A DNA stretch of 64,000 nucleotides from Channallabes apus (lineage: Eukaryota; Chordata; Actinopteri; Siluriformes; Clariidae): positions 3,510,501 to 3,574,500 of the forward strand of contig CM060131.1 of the NCBI GenBank assembly GCA_030522415.1. Reading direction: 5' to 3'. The number at the start of each line of letters is the position of its first letter. Position 1 is the first letter of the stretch. A program made the position numbers and the translations under genes. Positions 10,501 through 20,879 of the stretch are shown here, in pieces. The notes below the pieces were generated by a model. It searched no databases. It was not told the DNA's origin and was given only the letters and a program-made list of their open reading frames with translations.

Positions 10501-11390
10501 ATACTAAATTAATTCTTAAACCTAAGGTTACACAGTAATGTTGGAAATGCTAACGTATTCTTATCCTTACTGATACAGTCTGTGAATAGAATAAAAACGC
10601 ACATACCTGTTGGTTTTGCAGCTCTCCTTTAATTATACCAGAATGTAACTGCATACTACTGAGACCTTTGACTGCATTAAACATATTTTCACAGCTCACT
10701 GTCCATTACAAAGAACTATATAAAGAGTACACCAGAGCTGCCAGCTAAGATAATTAAGCCAATAATTCAGGTTTCAAAAATGTTCATGTATCATATGGGT
10801 TTTGAGCTTGGTGTGTTTGGATTCCATGGAGCTCACAGTCTCTAGTGGTAATCGGTCATGTAGCCATCATAATTTGACCCATATAAAAGTTTCTAAAATA
10901 CTCACTTCTTTCAGGTTTAACCTGCTTCCAACACATCACCTTCGAAAACTGACTGGCCACTTGCTGCCTAGTATTTCCCACTCCTTGACAGGTGACACTG
11001 CAATGAGATAATTAATAGATATGGGGGGAAAATTTATTCAGTTTCATATCAAGATTTTTTTGTGTTTGTGACAATTCATGTGTCACCACACTGACTACGA
11101 AATCGACTACTGTATATCCACTGTGTGGACAAAAATAGTTGACATTTTAGAAGGGACAAAAATAAAATAAAATAAATGGAGAGATCTGAAATTACTTTAA
11201 GGGATTCAAGAACCCTTCAACACATTATAAAAACCTGTAAATGTTTTTCAGTTGTAATGTTAATCAATAAATTACTAATGTGCTGCACACAACATCGACA
11301 TTGTGGAAGAAATGTGCTCTGAAAAATAGTCATTAATGGAGATTACTTAAACTTGCATTGTAAAAATAAAATCAACAGTCAAAAAGAGCT
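10501..11390. other. Unassigned AT-rich DNA
   Basis: I see no gene, structured repeat or transposon end. The short frame at 10802-11011 has no recognisable domain. Confidence 0.4.
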
Positions 11391-11399
11391 ATGTTTAAT

Positions 11400-11730
11400 A
11401 ATGTAAGAGCATTTCCATACGAACGCAATGTGATGAAGAACTCACTGGATTGGGACTAAACAGCTGTGTGTCCATAAGAAAACCACTTCTTAGTAAAGAA
11501 TTTGACAATAAGTAGAATTTGACAGGGAGCGTAAAGTTTGGACTTTGGAGCAATGGAAAAAGGTCTTGTGGTCTGATATGATGGGGTGTTAGTGTAAAAA
11601 GGGACGCGCGTGAAGCGATGAACCCATCATACATACTGCCCACTGTAACTGCATCTGGAGACAGAATTATGATCTGGGGTTGCTTCAGTTGGCGAAGCAG
11701 GGTACAGTATGTTTGCATTTTAAGTGGTAA
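11400..11730 (+). pseudogene. Tc1-like transposase relic (central part)
   Basis: Plus-strand codons spell RKPLLSKEF (about 11478-11504) and, after several frame changes, IMIWGCFSW (about 11665-11691). These are the landmarks around the middle of Tc1-type transposases, which cut and paste the element at TA sites. Stops and frame changes lie between them, and neither end of an element was found. This is an old dead fragment of a protein of about 340 residues. The minus-strand 107-codon frame over it is a shadow. Confidence 0.65.
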
Positions 11731-11844
11731 AATGTTGCAGTTCCTCTATATTCCTATAGGTGGCATGCTCTAGACTATTCACAAATTGGCAGGCAGCACA
11801 GTGTCCAGCATAGGAGTAACAAGTAAAAAACTTAATATTGAACC

Positions 11845-11945
11845 TGGAAATTTATAAAAAATCGAGATACTTGAAGAATCGCAATGCAAATTGAATTGGC
11901 ATCTAGATACTCTATCATGACAATATCGTATTAGGTATATCTCCG
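11845..11945. repeat. Fragment related to the TIR element at 19974-20877
   Basis: ATCGAGATACTTGAAGAATC followed by TTGAATTGGCATCT and a CAATATCGTATTAGG block parallels the right part of the element ending at 20877 (near 20780-20860). Only a short piece is present. Confidence 0.4.
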
Positions 11946-12046
11946 ATCCCCTAATCATTAATGTTATTAAGAATTCCCTAATAATTCACTGATTTCAATG
12001 TTATGGTTGATTTTGCATTGTACCACAAAAGGCACAACTGCACTGC

Positions 12047-12295
<249 letters not shown>

Positions 12296-12296
12296 A

Positions 12297-12655
12297 AGGC
12301 GGTGGTGTAGTGGTTGGCGCTGTCGCCTTGCACCTCCAGGGTCTGGGTTCGATTCCCCGGCCAGGCTCGATTCCCGTCTCTGTGTGCATGGAGTTTGCAT
12401 GTTCTCCCCGTGCTTGGTGGGTTTCCTCCGGGTGCTCCGGTTTCCTCCCACAGTCCAAAGATATGCAGGTTAGGCTAATTGGCGTTCCTAAATCGCCCGT
12501 AGTGTGTGAATGGGTGTGTGAGTGTGTGTATGTGTGTGTGCCCTGCGATGGATTGGCACCCTGTCCAGGGTGTGCCCCGCCTAGTGCCCGAAGTCTCCTG
12601 GGATAGGCTCCAGGTCCCCCGCGACCCTGAACACAGGATTAAGCGGTATAGAAGA
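12297..12655 (+). mobile_element. tRNA-derived SINE, near full length
   Basis: The head has an RNA polymerase III A box (TGGTGTAGTGG, 12303-12313) and a B box (GGTTCGATTCC, 12346-12356). The body is the well-known fish type: GTGTGCATGGAGTTTGCATG, CGGTTTCCTCCCACAGTCCA, GGATTGGCACCCTGTCCAGG and GGATAGGCTCCAGG, ending in ATTAAGCGGTATAGAAGAAG. It lies between TAA-rich tracts, so target duplications cannot be separated from the microsatellite. Diverged pieces of the same body recur near 17918-18135 and 43985-44230. It is non-coding and depends on LINE machinery. Confidence 0.88.
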
Positions 12656-12978
12656 AGAAGAATATAATAATAATATAAAAAGAAGAAACAAGAACAGAAA
12701 CTGTTCTGGGAGAGTACAGTGGAACCTCAGATTAGGAGCATAATTTGTTCCAGAAGTGGGCTCATATTCCTAAAACACTCGTAAACCAAATTTAATTTTC
12801 CCATAATAAATAATGGAAACTTAAATTATTCCTTCTACAGCCCAAAAAAATAAATACATAAAAATAATGAATACAAAATATAAAGTAAAAATAAAACAAA
12901 TTAACCTGCTCTTTACCTTTCAAAAAAGTAAAAAAAAAAATCCTGACAGATAAGTGTTTCCATTTGTGCACACAGGCG

Positions 12979-12979
<1 letters not shown>

Positions 12980-13071
<92 letters not shown>

Positions 13072-13072
13072 T
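12980..13072. repeat. (TG)n microsatellite
   Basis: Nearly pure TG units lie just outside the left arm of the fold-back. A shorter TG/TCTG tract adjoins the right arm at 14055-14092, on the same strand and so not inverted. Confidence 0.95.
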
Positions 13073-13075
13073 GTG

Positions 13076-14053
13076 TATGGAGGTAAAACAATAGCAAAAC
13101 CCGAGAGCTTGCAAATTTGAATGTGAGAACTTGTAAAATTAAGAGTTGTCTTTGTAAGTTGAAATTTATACACACAGCTCTGATGTGTACACCTGTGTTT
13201 TGAATTCGAAGTTGCAGATTAATAGTGACAAATGTGTAAAGTGTCACTCACATGAACAAAATGACAGGCACAATTGTGTACTACACATTTATCTTTGCGC
13301 TTTATTTCAGTTTCGCTGTACAACCACAAGTCGGCACTCACAACCTCTCAGATCTGCCAGTACAACCTCAAATCCCAGCGCTCTGACTTTTGCTACTCAC
13401 TTTTCGATATTCCTGTAGCAAAACTCACTTGTGCACTTGTAAACGCCAACTTGAGAGAGCAGAGTCGGAGGCGGGGCTGGGGTGGGAATGAAGTCATTTT
13501 ATTGGTCAATGCCTCACCAATGAACTACACCACCGAAACGGCGCGAGCCGCTCTGCGTAGTCTGTGACGTCATCGCGCACAAAACGTCCCACTTCATTGG
13601 CTGGCGTTGTTCATTGGTGAGGCATCGACCAATAAAATGACTTCATTCCCAGCCCCGCCCCCGACTCTGCTCTCTCAAGTTCGCGTTTACAAATGCACAA
13701 GTGAGTTTTGCTACAGGAATATCGCAAAATGAGTAGCAAAAGTCAGAGCGCTGGGATTTGAGGTTGTACTGGCAGATCTGAGAGGTTGTGAGTGCCGACT
13801 TGTGGTTGTACAGCGAAACTGAAATAAAGCGCAAAGATAAATGTGTAGTACACAATTGTGCCTGTCATTTTGTTCATGTAAGTGACACTTTACACATTTG
13901 TCACTATTAATCTGCAACTTCGAATTCAAAACACAGGTGTACACATCAGAGCTGTGTGTATAAATTTCAACTTACAAATGCAACTCTTAATTTTACAAGT
14001 TCTCACATTCAAATTTGCAAGCTCTCGGGTTTTGCTACTGTTTTACCTCCATA
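13076..14053. repeat. Large fold-back: 450-bp inverted arms, 83-bp loop
   Basis: The left arm (13076-13525, starting TATGGAGGTAAAAC) is the near-exact inverse of the right arm (13609-14053, ending TTTTACCTCCATA). The loop 13526-13608 is CpG-rich. Divergence between arms is only scattered substitutions and small indels, judged by eye. The same protein-like string appears in the plus frame at 13274 and in the minus frame at 13855 purely because of the inversion; I do not think it is coding. Confidence 0.95.
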
Positions 14054-15439
14054 CTGTGTGTGTCTGTGTGTGTCTGTGTGTGTGTGTGTGTGAAGGCTAG
14101 AGTAAGTGGAGACTCTTGCTGTCAGCCCCTCCTGTCTCCCCCTTCTCAACTTACACATTAAAACTTTCTCCTCTCGTTTAAACACACACACACATTAAAG
14201 GAAAGACTGTTCTCTCCTAAATTATTAAAGATTCTCCGCTTTATTTTAATGTTGCTCGCGAGAGCGTAACAGCCCGTTAATTCATGCTGGTGTAATGATG
14301 AGATGGACAAACTGGTCGATGCCCGTTCTTTTATTTTCTGCATTATCGGGCTATAGTTCAAACTCTCGGGTGGATCCTGCACTTAAATCCAACTAAAAAA
14401 ACTACTGAAGAACAAACCTCAGGTTCTATATCCTAGCTTACATCGCGCATTCTCGTTCACACACACCGGACTGCATTACCCACAATGGACTACACTTCCG
14501 TAAACACTGGACTACACTTCCGTAAACAGCGGCCATAAATCAACGTCTCTCTCTCGCTACACTGTTTTATCTGAAAATTAGCAATAAACATCGCTAATGA
14601 CGCTCGTGTGAGCGCAAACTAACAGAATCACTGCTGTAAAAACAAACAAACAAATGAACCCACACCTTACCTCTGAGCTGAGTTTCTTTGGAGAGCAGAG
14701 TGTGTGTGTCTCGACCTTAATTTCTGTGCTCGTGTGTGTTTGTAAAAGGGGCTTCACAAACACCGCCGGCAACAGTGTCAAATTACGCTCGCGCACACAC
14801 ACACCGCGATGAGGAAGAAAATGTTTTTTTAACCTCTGTATTGAGAATTTGTTTTGCTTTACCCGCACGCACACACGTGTGTTATAAGAAACAGTACACG
14901 CGCTGTACACATGCGCTTCCGAACACAAAATAAAATATGTTTTACACACACACACGTGGTCACAGTGTTATAGTAAACAGTACTTTTGGAGTTGGAGATG
15001 GCACGGATGTTGATTATACCAGTAAGGGACAAGCACTAAGACCCAGCAGGGGAGACTATTACCCACAATTCCGCAGCGCAAGAGAGAGAAAAACCGTTGG
15101 CTCAGTTGTGACCATGTGACGCTTGGCATCAAAACAAGAAGCGCATGTGTGATACATGATACTCTGTGCTCGCAAACCAAGACAATGCTCGTTTTTCAAG
15201 TCAAAGTTTATTAAAAATCTTTACTCGTCTTGCGGAACACTCGTAAACCACGTTACTCGTAATCCGAGGTTCCACTGTATATCGGACTGGGGAAGGGGAA
15301 AGAGTACAAAACCTGGTCACATAATCATACATATCCTTTAAATAATGAGCCATGTGCCTACTCGGAATTAGTCAATCATATTCAACTGCACCAGTCATCA
15401 ATGAAGTGATTAACTATAAATAAAGGTCATCTGTTTCTG

Positions 15440-15745
15440 TGGGATTTTCTTAACATCTTATTAGTTGGAAATGACTCTTGATGCCACGGTCCACAAAGAG
15501 CCTACAAAAGCATATACAGGACCTCAAAAGACTGCTAAGAAAAGGGATACAAAAGAATTTCCAAAGCATTAGATGTACTATGGAACACCATGAAAGCCAC
15601 CATCAACAAATGGAATCAAGGTGACGTTACATGAACAAAATGTCTCCCGATAATGGATGACAGGTTTAGAGGAAATTTATCTGGGAGGCTGGCAAGAAAC
15701 AACTGCAACACAAAGGATCTGCAGGACTATTTGTCTGATCACTCC
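15440..15745 (+). pseudogene. Tc1-like transposase relic, N-terminal region
   Basis: Degenerate plus-strand codons include SKALDV, WNTMKATINKWN and, after stops, RFRGNLSGRL. They match the second helix-turn-helix region and linker of Tc1-like transposases. It is probably the 5' part of the relic whose C-terminal part appears at 17470-17870 in the same orientation, with about 1.7 kb of other repeats between them. No inverted repeats were found. Confidence 0.5.
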
Positions 15746-15847
15746 CTGTATGTGGCAAGTCCTATGACAAGTATCTGCATGTCCTTCCTTACACACACAC
15801 GCACAAAAACAAACAATAAAAAACACCTAATCCTGCCTACATTCACA

Positions 15848-15895
15848 GAGAATCAAACGCAGACCCTGGAGGTGCCCGGCAGGTAACACAAGATG
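15848..15895 (-). repeat. SINE head fragment, minus strand
   Basis: GAGAATCAAACGCAGACCC followed by TGGAGGTGC is the inverse of the SINE B-box region seen at 12330-12360. Only about 50 bp remain. Confidence 0.45.
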
Positions 15896-17465
15896 ATTCC
15901 CACCCGTCTTATTAACTCAAGCTTACTTATGTGTGTCCACTTGAGAGAAAGTTATTTAGCTCACACAGCTTGAGAGAGACACGCAACACATGTATCACAC
16001 ATGCGACAGAGAGAGAGAACTTGGACTTGATAGAGCAAATGTTACGAGAACACCATGGACTGGTTTCTGTTGAGGTGTTTTTATTTTGTTGAGTTATTAA
16101 AAGTAATACTAAAAAAATACGATTTAATAAGTGTGCACCCAGAGCTCAGCTGCAATTCTTAAGCTTTCCTCCAGACCATTACAACCTGGTTATACAGTGG
16201 TGCTAAAGAGGAGTCTGACGCTGCCATGGAAGACTCAATTCTCAGTGAGCTCATCAAATCATTCACCTTACTTCATCAAACTTAACACCAAGCAATCCTA
16301 GACCTGTGCAATGAGTTCAGCTGTGCTTGAATCTCATACACATGGACCAGCAGGCACTCCAAAGCTGCTGCAGCCAAGCACACTAACTAAAAATAAGACG
16401 ATCTGGAGGAATTCCTGAAGCTCTTTGAGTGTGTGGCAGATGTAGGGGAATGGCTGGAGGAGAAATGGGGACTGTGACTCTTTCCCTTATTATCGTGGGA
16501 AGTAGCTGGCTACCCAGAAGCTGCCATATGTGCAGCTTGAGTATGTCCACATTAATATGGTGGTCCTGTGGTGCATCAGCGAGACATCCACTGATGGTCA
16601 TCCCCGTCAAAGTGCGGTGAAGCCAGATATTTCCAGGATCAGTGTTGGAGATGATTGAGTCCTCCAAGGCCCGATTTGCACTCCCTTATATACTCAGTGG
16701 TTGGTTTTATGTTCCTGGTCGGGTGGAAAAAGCCAAATCAGGCCTTGGTGGACTCAGGATGTAATCAAACCTCAGTCCTTTAAAGCCTGATTCACTGCAA
16801 GACTTGCATGGTTTGTAATGTTGAGGTGTGTGCATGGTAATATTTATGACTATCCACTGGTGGCAATCGTTATTAAATTATTTAGGAAAAACATTAGGTG
16901 GATGCAGAAGTTAGTCCTTCCCTCCTGACCCATCCACTAAATTTTAGGACAAATTTATCAGAGTTTTAAGCTTTAGTGATGGAAATGTTTGTTAGGTTCT
17001 GCAGTAGGGAAGCATGCTATGGAATATGTACAGCAGTGGATGGCGAGGTGGTCCCAGGGGCCGCCGACATCAGGTCCATGACAGAGGGGTGCAGAGAGTG
17101 AGGGGGGGTCTGATCCTCCATCCTTTGCAGGGATTTCCTTCATGAACAAGCCCTGAACAAGACTCTGAGGCATGCCTTCGACCAAATTGATGGTCAGCAA
17201 ATCCATAATAATGTTGCATTATACTTCATGTTTTTTTGCTTATGCTTAAGGATCATTTATGTGCCGTGATACAGGACATGCAAACATAGGAAGAGACACT
17301 GCAGCTGTTGTTAAGAACCGCAGGTAACCGTACCATGTGGTAGACCATGACCACATGACTGCCAATTTTTAACCGGATAAAACACACACTAAATCAGAGA
17401 AATCAACTATATGGACCAGGTGAATAAAAAAGAGGTGATGTACTTCAGATATACTACCTCAATCT
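15896..17465. other. Unassigned, probably old repeats
   Basis: No gene is recognisable. Frames at 16383-16667 (minus) and 16973-17206 (minus) have no domain. The text around 16400-16620 reads like decayed transposon DNA but I could not place it. Confidence 0.35.
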
Positions 17466-17469
17466 CCTG

Positions 17470-17870
17470 AAATCTGGATGGTGATTCTCAAGTTGGGGGA
17501 GCTGGAACTAGAGTAAATTCTAAAGAAGACAGCATCACGCTATGAGGCTGCATCTCTTGAGCAGGGCGTCTGGAAGGAATAATGGAGGGATCTAAATTTC
17601 AATTTACTTTAACATAAAACCTACAGGTCTCTATTACACATCTGAAAATGAAGACAATTTTCACCTTCCATTGCGACTTTGTAATGACAATTACAAAGTC
17701 CAAATCCAAGTCAAAAAGCGTGAATGCCTTAAAAAGACGATCAAGGTTTTGAAGTGGCCCAATCAGAGCTGAGATGTAAATCCTATTGATACGATATGAA
17801 CAAGGTTGTGGACAGGAGGACAGTCTCACGAACTGATAAAACGGTGACTGATTATTTAAGGGATGTGCAA
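17470..17870 (+). pseudogene. Tc1-like transposase relic, C-terminal region
   Basis: Plus-strand codons include GCIS (about 17550) and LKKTIKVLKWPNQS, then DVNPID near 17730-17795. These correspond to the stretch before and around the last catalytic residue of Tc1 transposases (the K-x-L-x-W-P-x-Q-S-P-D-L-N-P-I block). Several stops interrupt it. A short tandem CAAAGTCCAAATCCAAGTC lies at about 17693. Confidence 0.6.
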
Positions 17871-17914
17871 TTTTAATTCTTTTTTTTTTTTCTCCATCTT
17901 TGATATCCTTTATC

Positions 17915-18135
17915 CTGTGTACAGGGTCATCAGGGCCTGGAGCCTATGCCAGGAAACTTAGGGCACGACAGACGGAGTACACTCACACACACACTTATTG
18001 ATCAGCACCGTCACCTTGCACCTCCAGGGTCCAGTTCCCACCGTGGGTCTGTGTGCATGGAGTTTGCATGTTCTCCCCACGGGATAAACATGCAGACCCC
18101 ATGAACACAGACCCTGAGGTGGGAATCGAACCCTG
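17915..18135. repeat. Rearranged SINE pieces
   Basis: GGCCTGGAGCCTATGCCAGG (17933-17952) is the inverse of the SINE 3' body. CACCTTGCACCTCCAGGGTC and GTGTGCATGGAGTTTGCATG follow in plus orientation (18010-18070). ACCCTGAGGTGGGAATCGAA is again inverted (18112-18131). Pieces in alternating orientation suggest nested or rearranged insertions. Confidence 0.6.
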
Positions 18136-18503
18136 AATAACCCTATATAAAACATTTTGGGGTGGGGGGCATGTTAGACCTTAAAATAATCTGTTAGACC
18201 TTAAAATAACCTGACTGCACATCACATTAAAGGTGGAAAACATGACATGATGTACCTTGGTATGAATTTTTTTTTTTTACCTTCCAAAAACCTGCAATTT
18301 AACAGGGGTGTGCACATATTTTATATCCACAGTAATAACAACAACAACAACAATAATATGATTTTAGATTTTTATTAGACTTAATTATTTTTTTGTGAAT
18401 AATTGCACCTGACTGGTAGAAACCGAGGTAGCTGCTGTGGCTGTCCATGTGTGTAAGACAAACCGGGTAACCTCACTCGAGTGGGTGTGCGAGTCGTTTC
18501 AGC

Positions 18504-18523
18504 TGCTGTGTGTGTGTTTGTGC

Positions 18524-18556
<33 letters not shown>

Positions 18557-18557
18557 C
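18504..18557. repeat. (GT)n with (GC)n end
   Basis: GT units pass into GCGCGCGCGC at 18547-18556. The 166-codon minus frame reading through it owes its Thr-His tail to this tract. Confidence 0.9.
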
Positions 18558-19110
18558 TTGAGTGTTGTGCGGTACCTACGCTATGGTGTGTGTGTGTGTG
18601 TGATATGAACGCGATGTCCTGCCCTTCCCTGTCGTCTCCGATCGCGGACTCATGATCTGCTGTCTTCCCCGGGACTCTTCCGCCTCGAGGCGAACAAGGG
18701 CGATTGTGAAAGCGTGTTATTTCTAAACCGCGTCGTCGCACTGCTCGCGGGATTTGCAGCGTTTTCTTTGCCGGAGCCTGAGGATCTCGCACGGTGGCCA
18801 CTTTTGGTGATGTCAGCTCGGCCGTCACTACTGACATCGGCTTCCCTCCCGGACGCGGCGGAAAGGTAGTAGGAAACATCTCAGCGTCAGTTAAAACACA
18901 AACCTCACTGTTGTTCAATACACGGGACTGGCATTTTGTGGTGACCGTTAAAACTGCTCCAGTAACCGACACCGCGTCTGTGTCGCGATAAAGAAACACC
19001 TAACATTTCACATCGTGGTGTCGCCTGCTATACATTACCCCCTGTAATATGTACTGAAACGTTACTTAGCTGAACGGAAGAACGGGGCAGCGTTAGCTAG
19101 TCTGCTGCAG
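18558..19110. promoter_or_regulatory. CpG-rich segment, candidate host promoter
   Basis: CpG dinucleotides are dense here (for example AACCGCGTCGTCGCACTG and CTCCCGGACGCGGCGG), unlike the AT-rich surroundings. I see no transposon ends or repeat match. It is followed by TTAGCTAG-rich sequence and a short signal-peptide-like frame. CpG islands at vertebrate promoters look like this. No TATA box was seen. Direction is not certain; plus is favoured because of what follows. Confidence 0.4.
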
Positions 19111-19117
19111 TTAGCTA

Positions 19118-19381
19118 GTGGCTAAGTGGCTAGCTAAAGGTTTTCATGCAGTGGAAGCTAATAAGCAGGCAGACGTCAGGGCCGTTTCCAGGTTACTGTC
19201 AAATGGCGCAGAACAAAATGCTTCTAACGATAATGGACGACCAGTTAATCCTTCTTTGCGTGTTATATTTTTTCTGCGGTTTCTCTTCTTTTCGTGCAGT
19301 CTGGTAGTTAAAAAGGAATGTGCTGTCACACTCAGGCAGGAGCTTGGACATTTCTGTCTGTGTGAGTTTATCACCGACTGA
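19118..19381 (+). other. Alternative 87-codon frame, weakly ankyrin-like
   Basis: The frame includes AVEANKQADVRAVSRLLSNG and then AEQNASNDNGRP, which resembles the helix-turn pattern of an ankyrin unit (L-L-S-N-G-A ... N-A-x-D-x-N-G). A TTTTCATGCAG just before it could be a splice acceptor. The downstream part turns hydrophobic and looks non-coding. It overlaps the 19204-19308 frame, so at most one is real. This is a weak resemblance, not an identification. Confidence 0.15.
19204..19308 (+). CDS. Short frame with signal-peptide-like sequence (speculative first exon)
   Basis: ATG at 19204 opens 34 codons ending TAG at 19306-19308. The translation has a polar start, a hydrophobic core (LILLCVLYFFCGF) and small residues after it, as in a secretory signal. 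A GT at 19303 (CTG-GTAGTT) could be a weak splice donor just before the stop, which would make this a first coding exon. It lies about 100 bp downstream of the CpG-rich block. I recognise no family and found no second exon. The frame could equally be chance. Confidence 0.18.
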
Positions 19382-19503
19382 AGCTAGTGCTGGGGGACAT
19401 GAAGCCCAGAGTGTTACTGAGACGAGGACTGTGTTATTGTGTGCTAACTTTATTCTCCACCACCACAACGTCTGACTTCTTATGACCTTTGTTGCGTTTT
19501 CTA

Positions 19504-19509
19504 AATAAA
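19504..19509 (+). terminator. AATAAA, possible polyadenylation signal
   Basis: AATAAA follows the CpG-rich block and short frames by about 200 bp, with a T-rich stretch downstream. It would fit a short or non-coding transcript from 18.6-19.5 kb, but AATAAA is common by chance in AT-rich DNA. Confidence 0.2.
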
Positions 19510-19973
19510 CCTCATGGTTTTGTTTAAAAGTTTATCGCATTGTTCCCTGATATAACGTTACATAATGATCAGGTGAGGAACTGGTGTAACCTGTGCTCAG
19601 GTTTTGGGAGTTTATTATATCAACAGTGTTGCTGATAACAAAGCTTGTTTCTGTCAAACTCTACATTAGAACCAAAGCTGGTTTGGCTTTAAACTGGTGA
19701 CATCTGATGCTTGTGATAGTTCTTAAACTTGACTGAAATGCTGTCTAATGTGCCTGGGAACTGTTTTATTTAGGTTTAAAAAAAAAAAAAAAAAACTTCT
19801 TCAATGTGCTGCCTTATTGTATGTATCAGGGGGACATAAAATATACATGTACATACAGCTTAAAAATTTCTGTCCGCTTTATTGCATGATCTACCATACT
19901 ATGCAACATCCTCATGACTCCTAGTAAAGGCAATTCAAGGTCTGCATACTTTATATTACAGAGGTGTTTACAG

Positions 19974-20877
19974 TAGGGATGGGAATCACCAATCACCTCC
20001 TGATATAATGTTATCACAATGCCTAGGTGGCGATTCAGTTAAAATTGCGATTCTGTAAGTATCAAGTGTCAATATTCTGTATAAATATCGCACAGATTGA
20101 GTGGCTGCGAGTACGCAGGTGCACGCGGTTTCTTGCGCAAATGTTTTTCACTGATTAGCACTCGCTGTGTTTTGAGATTGGTGTAATTGTGTGTAATCAG
20201 TGGGTTTAAGTCTGATTCGCGCACAGATCGGAGGCTTATTACGTGTAACGTCATAAAATGCATTTTTATTGCATCACTCGGAAACTTCTGTGCTTGTTAC
20301 GGAATTGTTTATATCTAAGGTTGGTCAGTAAAACATGGCCAAGTCTGGGCACTGGCCTATAGACTGTTTCATCTCTATTATAAATGTAAAAAATAAAAAA
20401 ATATATATATTTGCAGTCATTGTGGCGATAAATGAATCGCCACACAAAATCACAATTCGTGAATTCATGAATCGATTGTTTTCTCCCACCACTAGTTTGT
20501 AGGGAATATCGATTCACTTCATAGGCTTTACATGTATTTAAAAACAAAAACATGGTGACACATCCATTTAGAAAGTTTTCCTTTTTATTCTCTGACCTTT
20601 AAGAAAAGCTTTATTATTAAAAAAAAAAAATCTAATTTTATACGTACAATGCAATCTCAACAGTAGTTTCACACATACAAGAAACGATGGTTCTTTGCAC
20701 TCACATAGTGTTGCCTCTAGTGTATACCTGTGTTGCTTCCTAAGTTTGTTGAAAAAAATGTTACTTGAATTCGGATAATTATAAAATTGAGATATTGTAG
20801 AATCCCAATACAGATCAAATCGGCATCTTGGTATCGTGATAATATCATATCGGCTTCCCTGTTGATTCCCATCCCTA
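19974..20877. mobile_element. Inverted-repeat element, 0.9 kb, superfamily unclear (hAT-like)
   Basis: The ends TAGGGATGGGAATCA (19974-19988) and TTGATTCCCATCCCTA (20862-20877) are inverses. The interior has CGATTCA and ATATCG-type motifs, as do other short-ended fish hAT elements. No 8-bp duplication is visible (GTTTACAG versus CTTATTAG). No transposase codons are recognisable. Related fragments lie near 11845-11945 and 42378-42440. Confidence 0.65.
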
Positions 20878-20879
20878 CT

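Larger units (their letters stand above)
12717..15277. mobile_element. TA-flanked inverted-repeat element, 2.56 kb, non-autonomous
   Basis: The ends are CAGTGGAACCTCAGATTA and the inverse TAATCCGAGGTTCCACTG. Each abuts a TA dinucleotide (12715-12716 and 15278-15279), as expected for the Tc1/mariner superfamily, probably the Tigger/pogo side. ACACTCGTAAACCA occurs in the same orientation near both ends (about 12775 and 15237). No transposase is recognisable inside. The middle is a fold-back with 450-bp arms. The right third (about 14400-15150) is CpG-rich, with a tandem ACTACACTTCCGTAAAC (about 14488-14528). Confidence 0.8.

Noticed and set aside
12297..12370. tRNA gene because of A and B boxes
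   Set aside because: No closing acceptor stem or anticodon arm is evident, and the SINE body follows directly.
12792..13247. 151-codon minus frame with a Thr-His run
   Set aside because: It crosses the TG microsatellite and one arm of the fold-back; the same peptide-like text recurs from the other arm.
13274..13567. 97-codon frame repeated as a minus frame at 13643-13855
   Set aside because: Duplication of the frame is explained by the inverted repeat and is not evidence for two related genes.
18499..18999. 166-codon minus frame across the CpG-rich block
   Set aside because: Its C-terminus is a microsatellite translation and the rest has no recognisable domain; CpG-rich DNA is stop-poor by composition.
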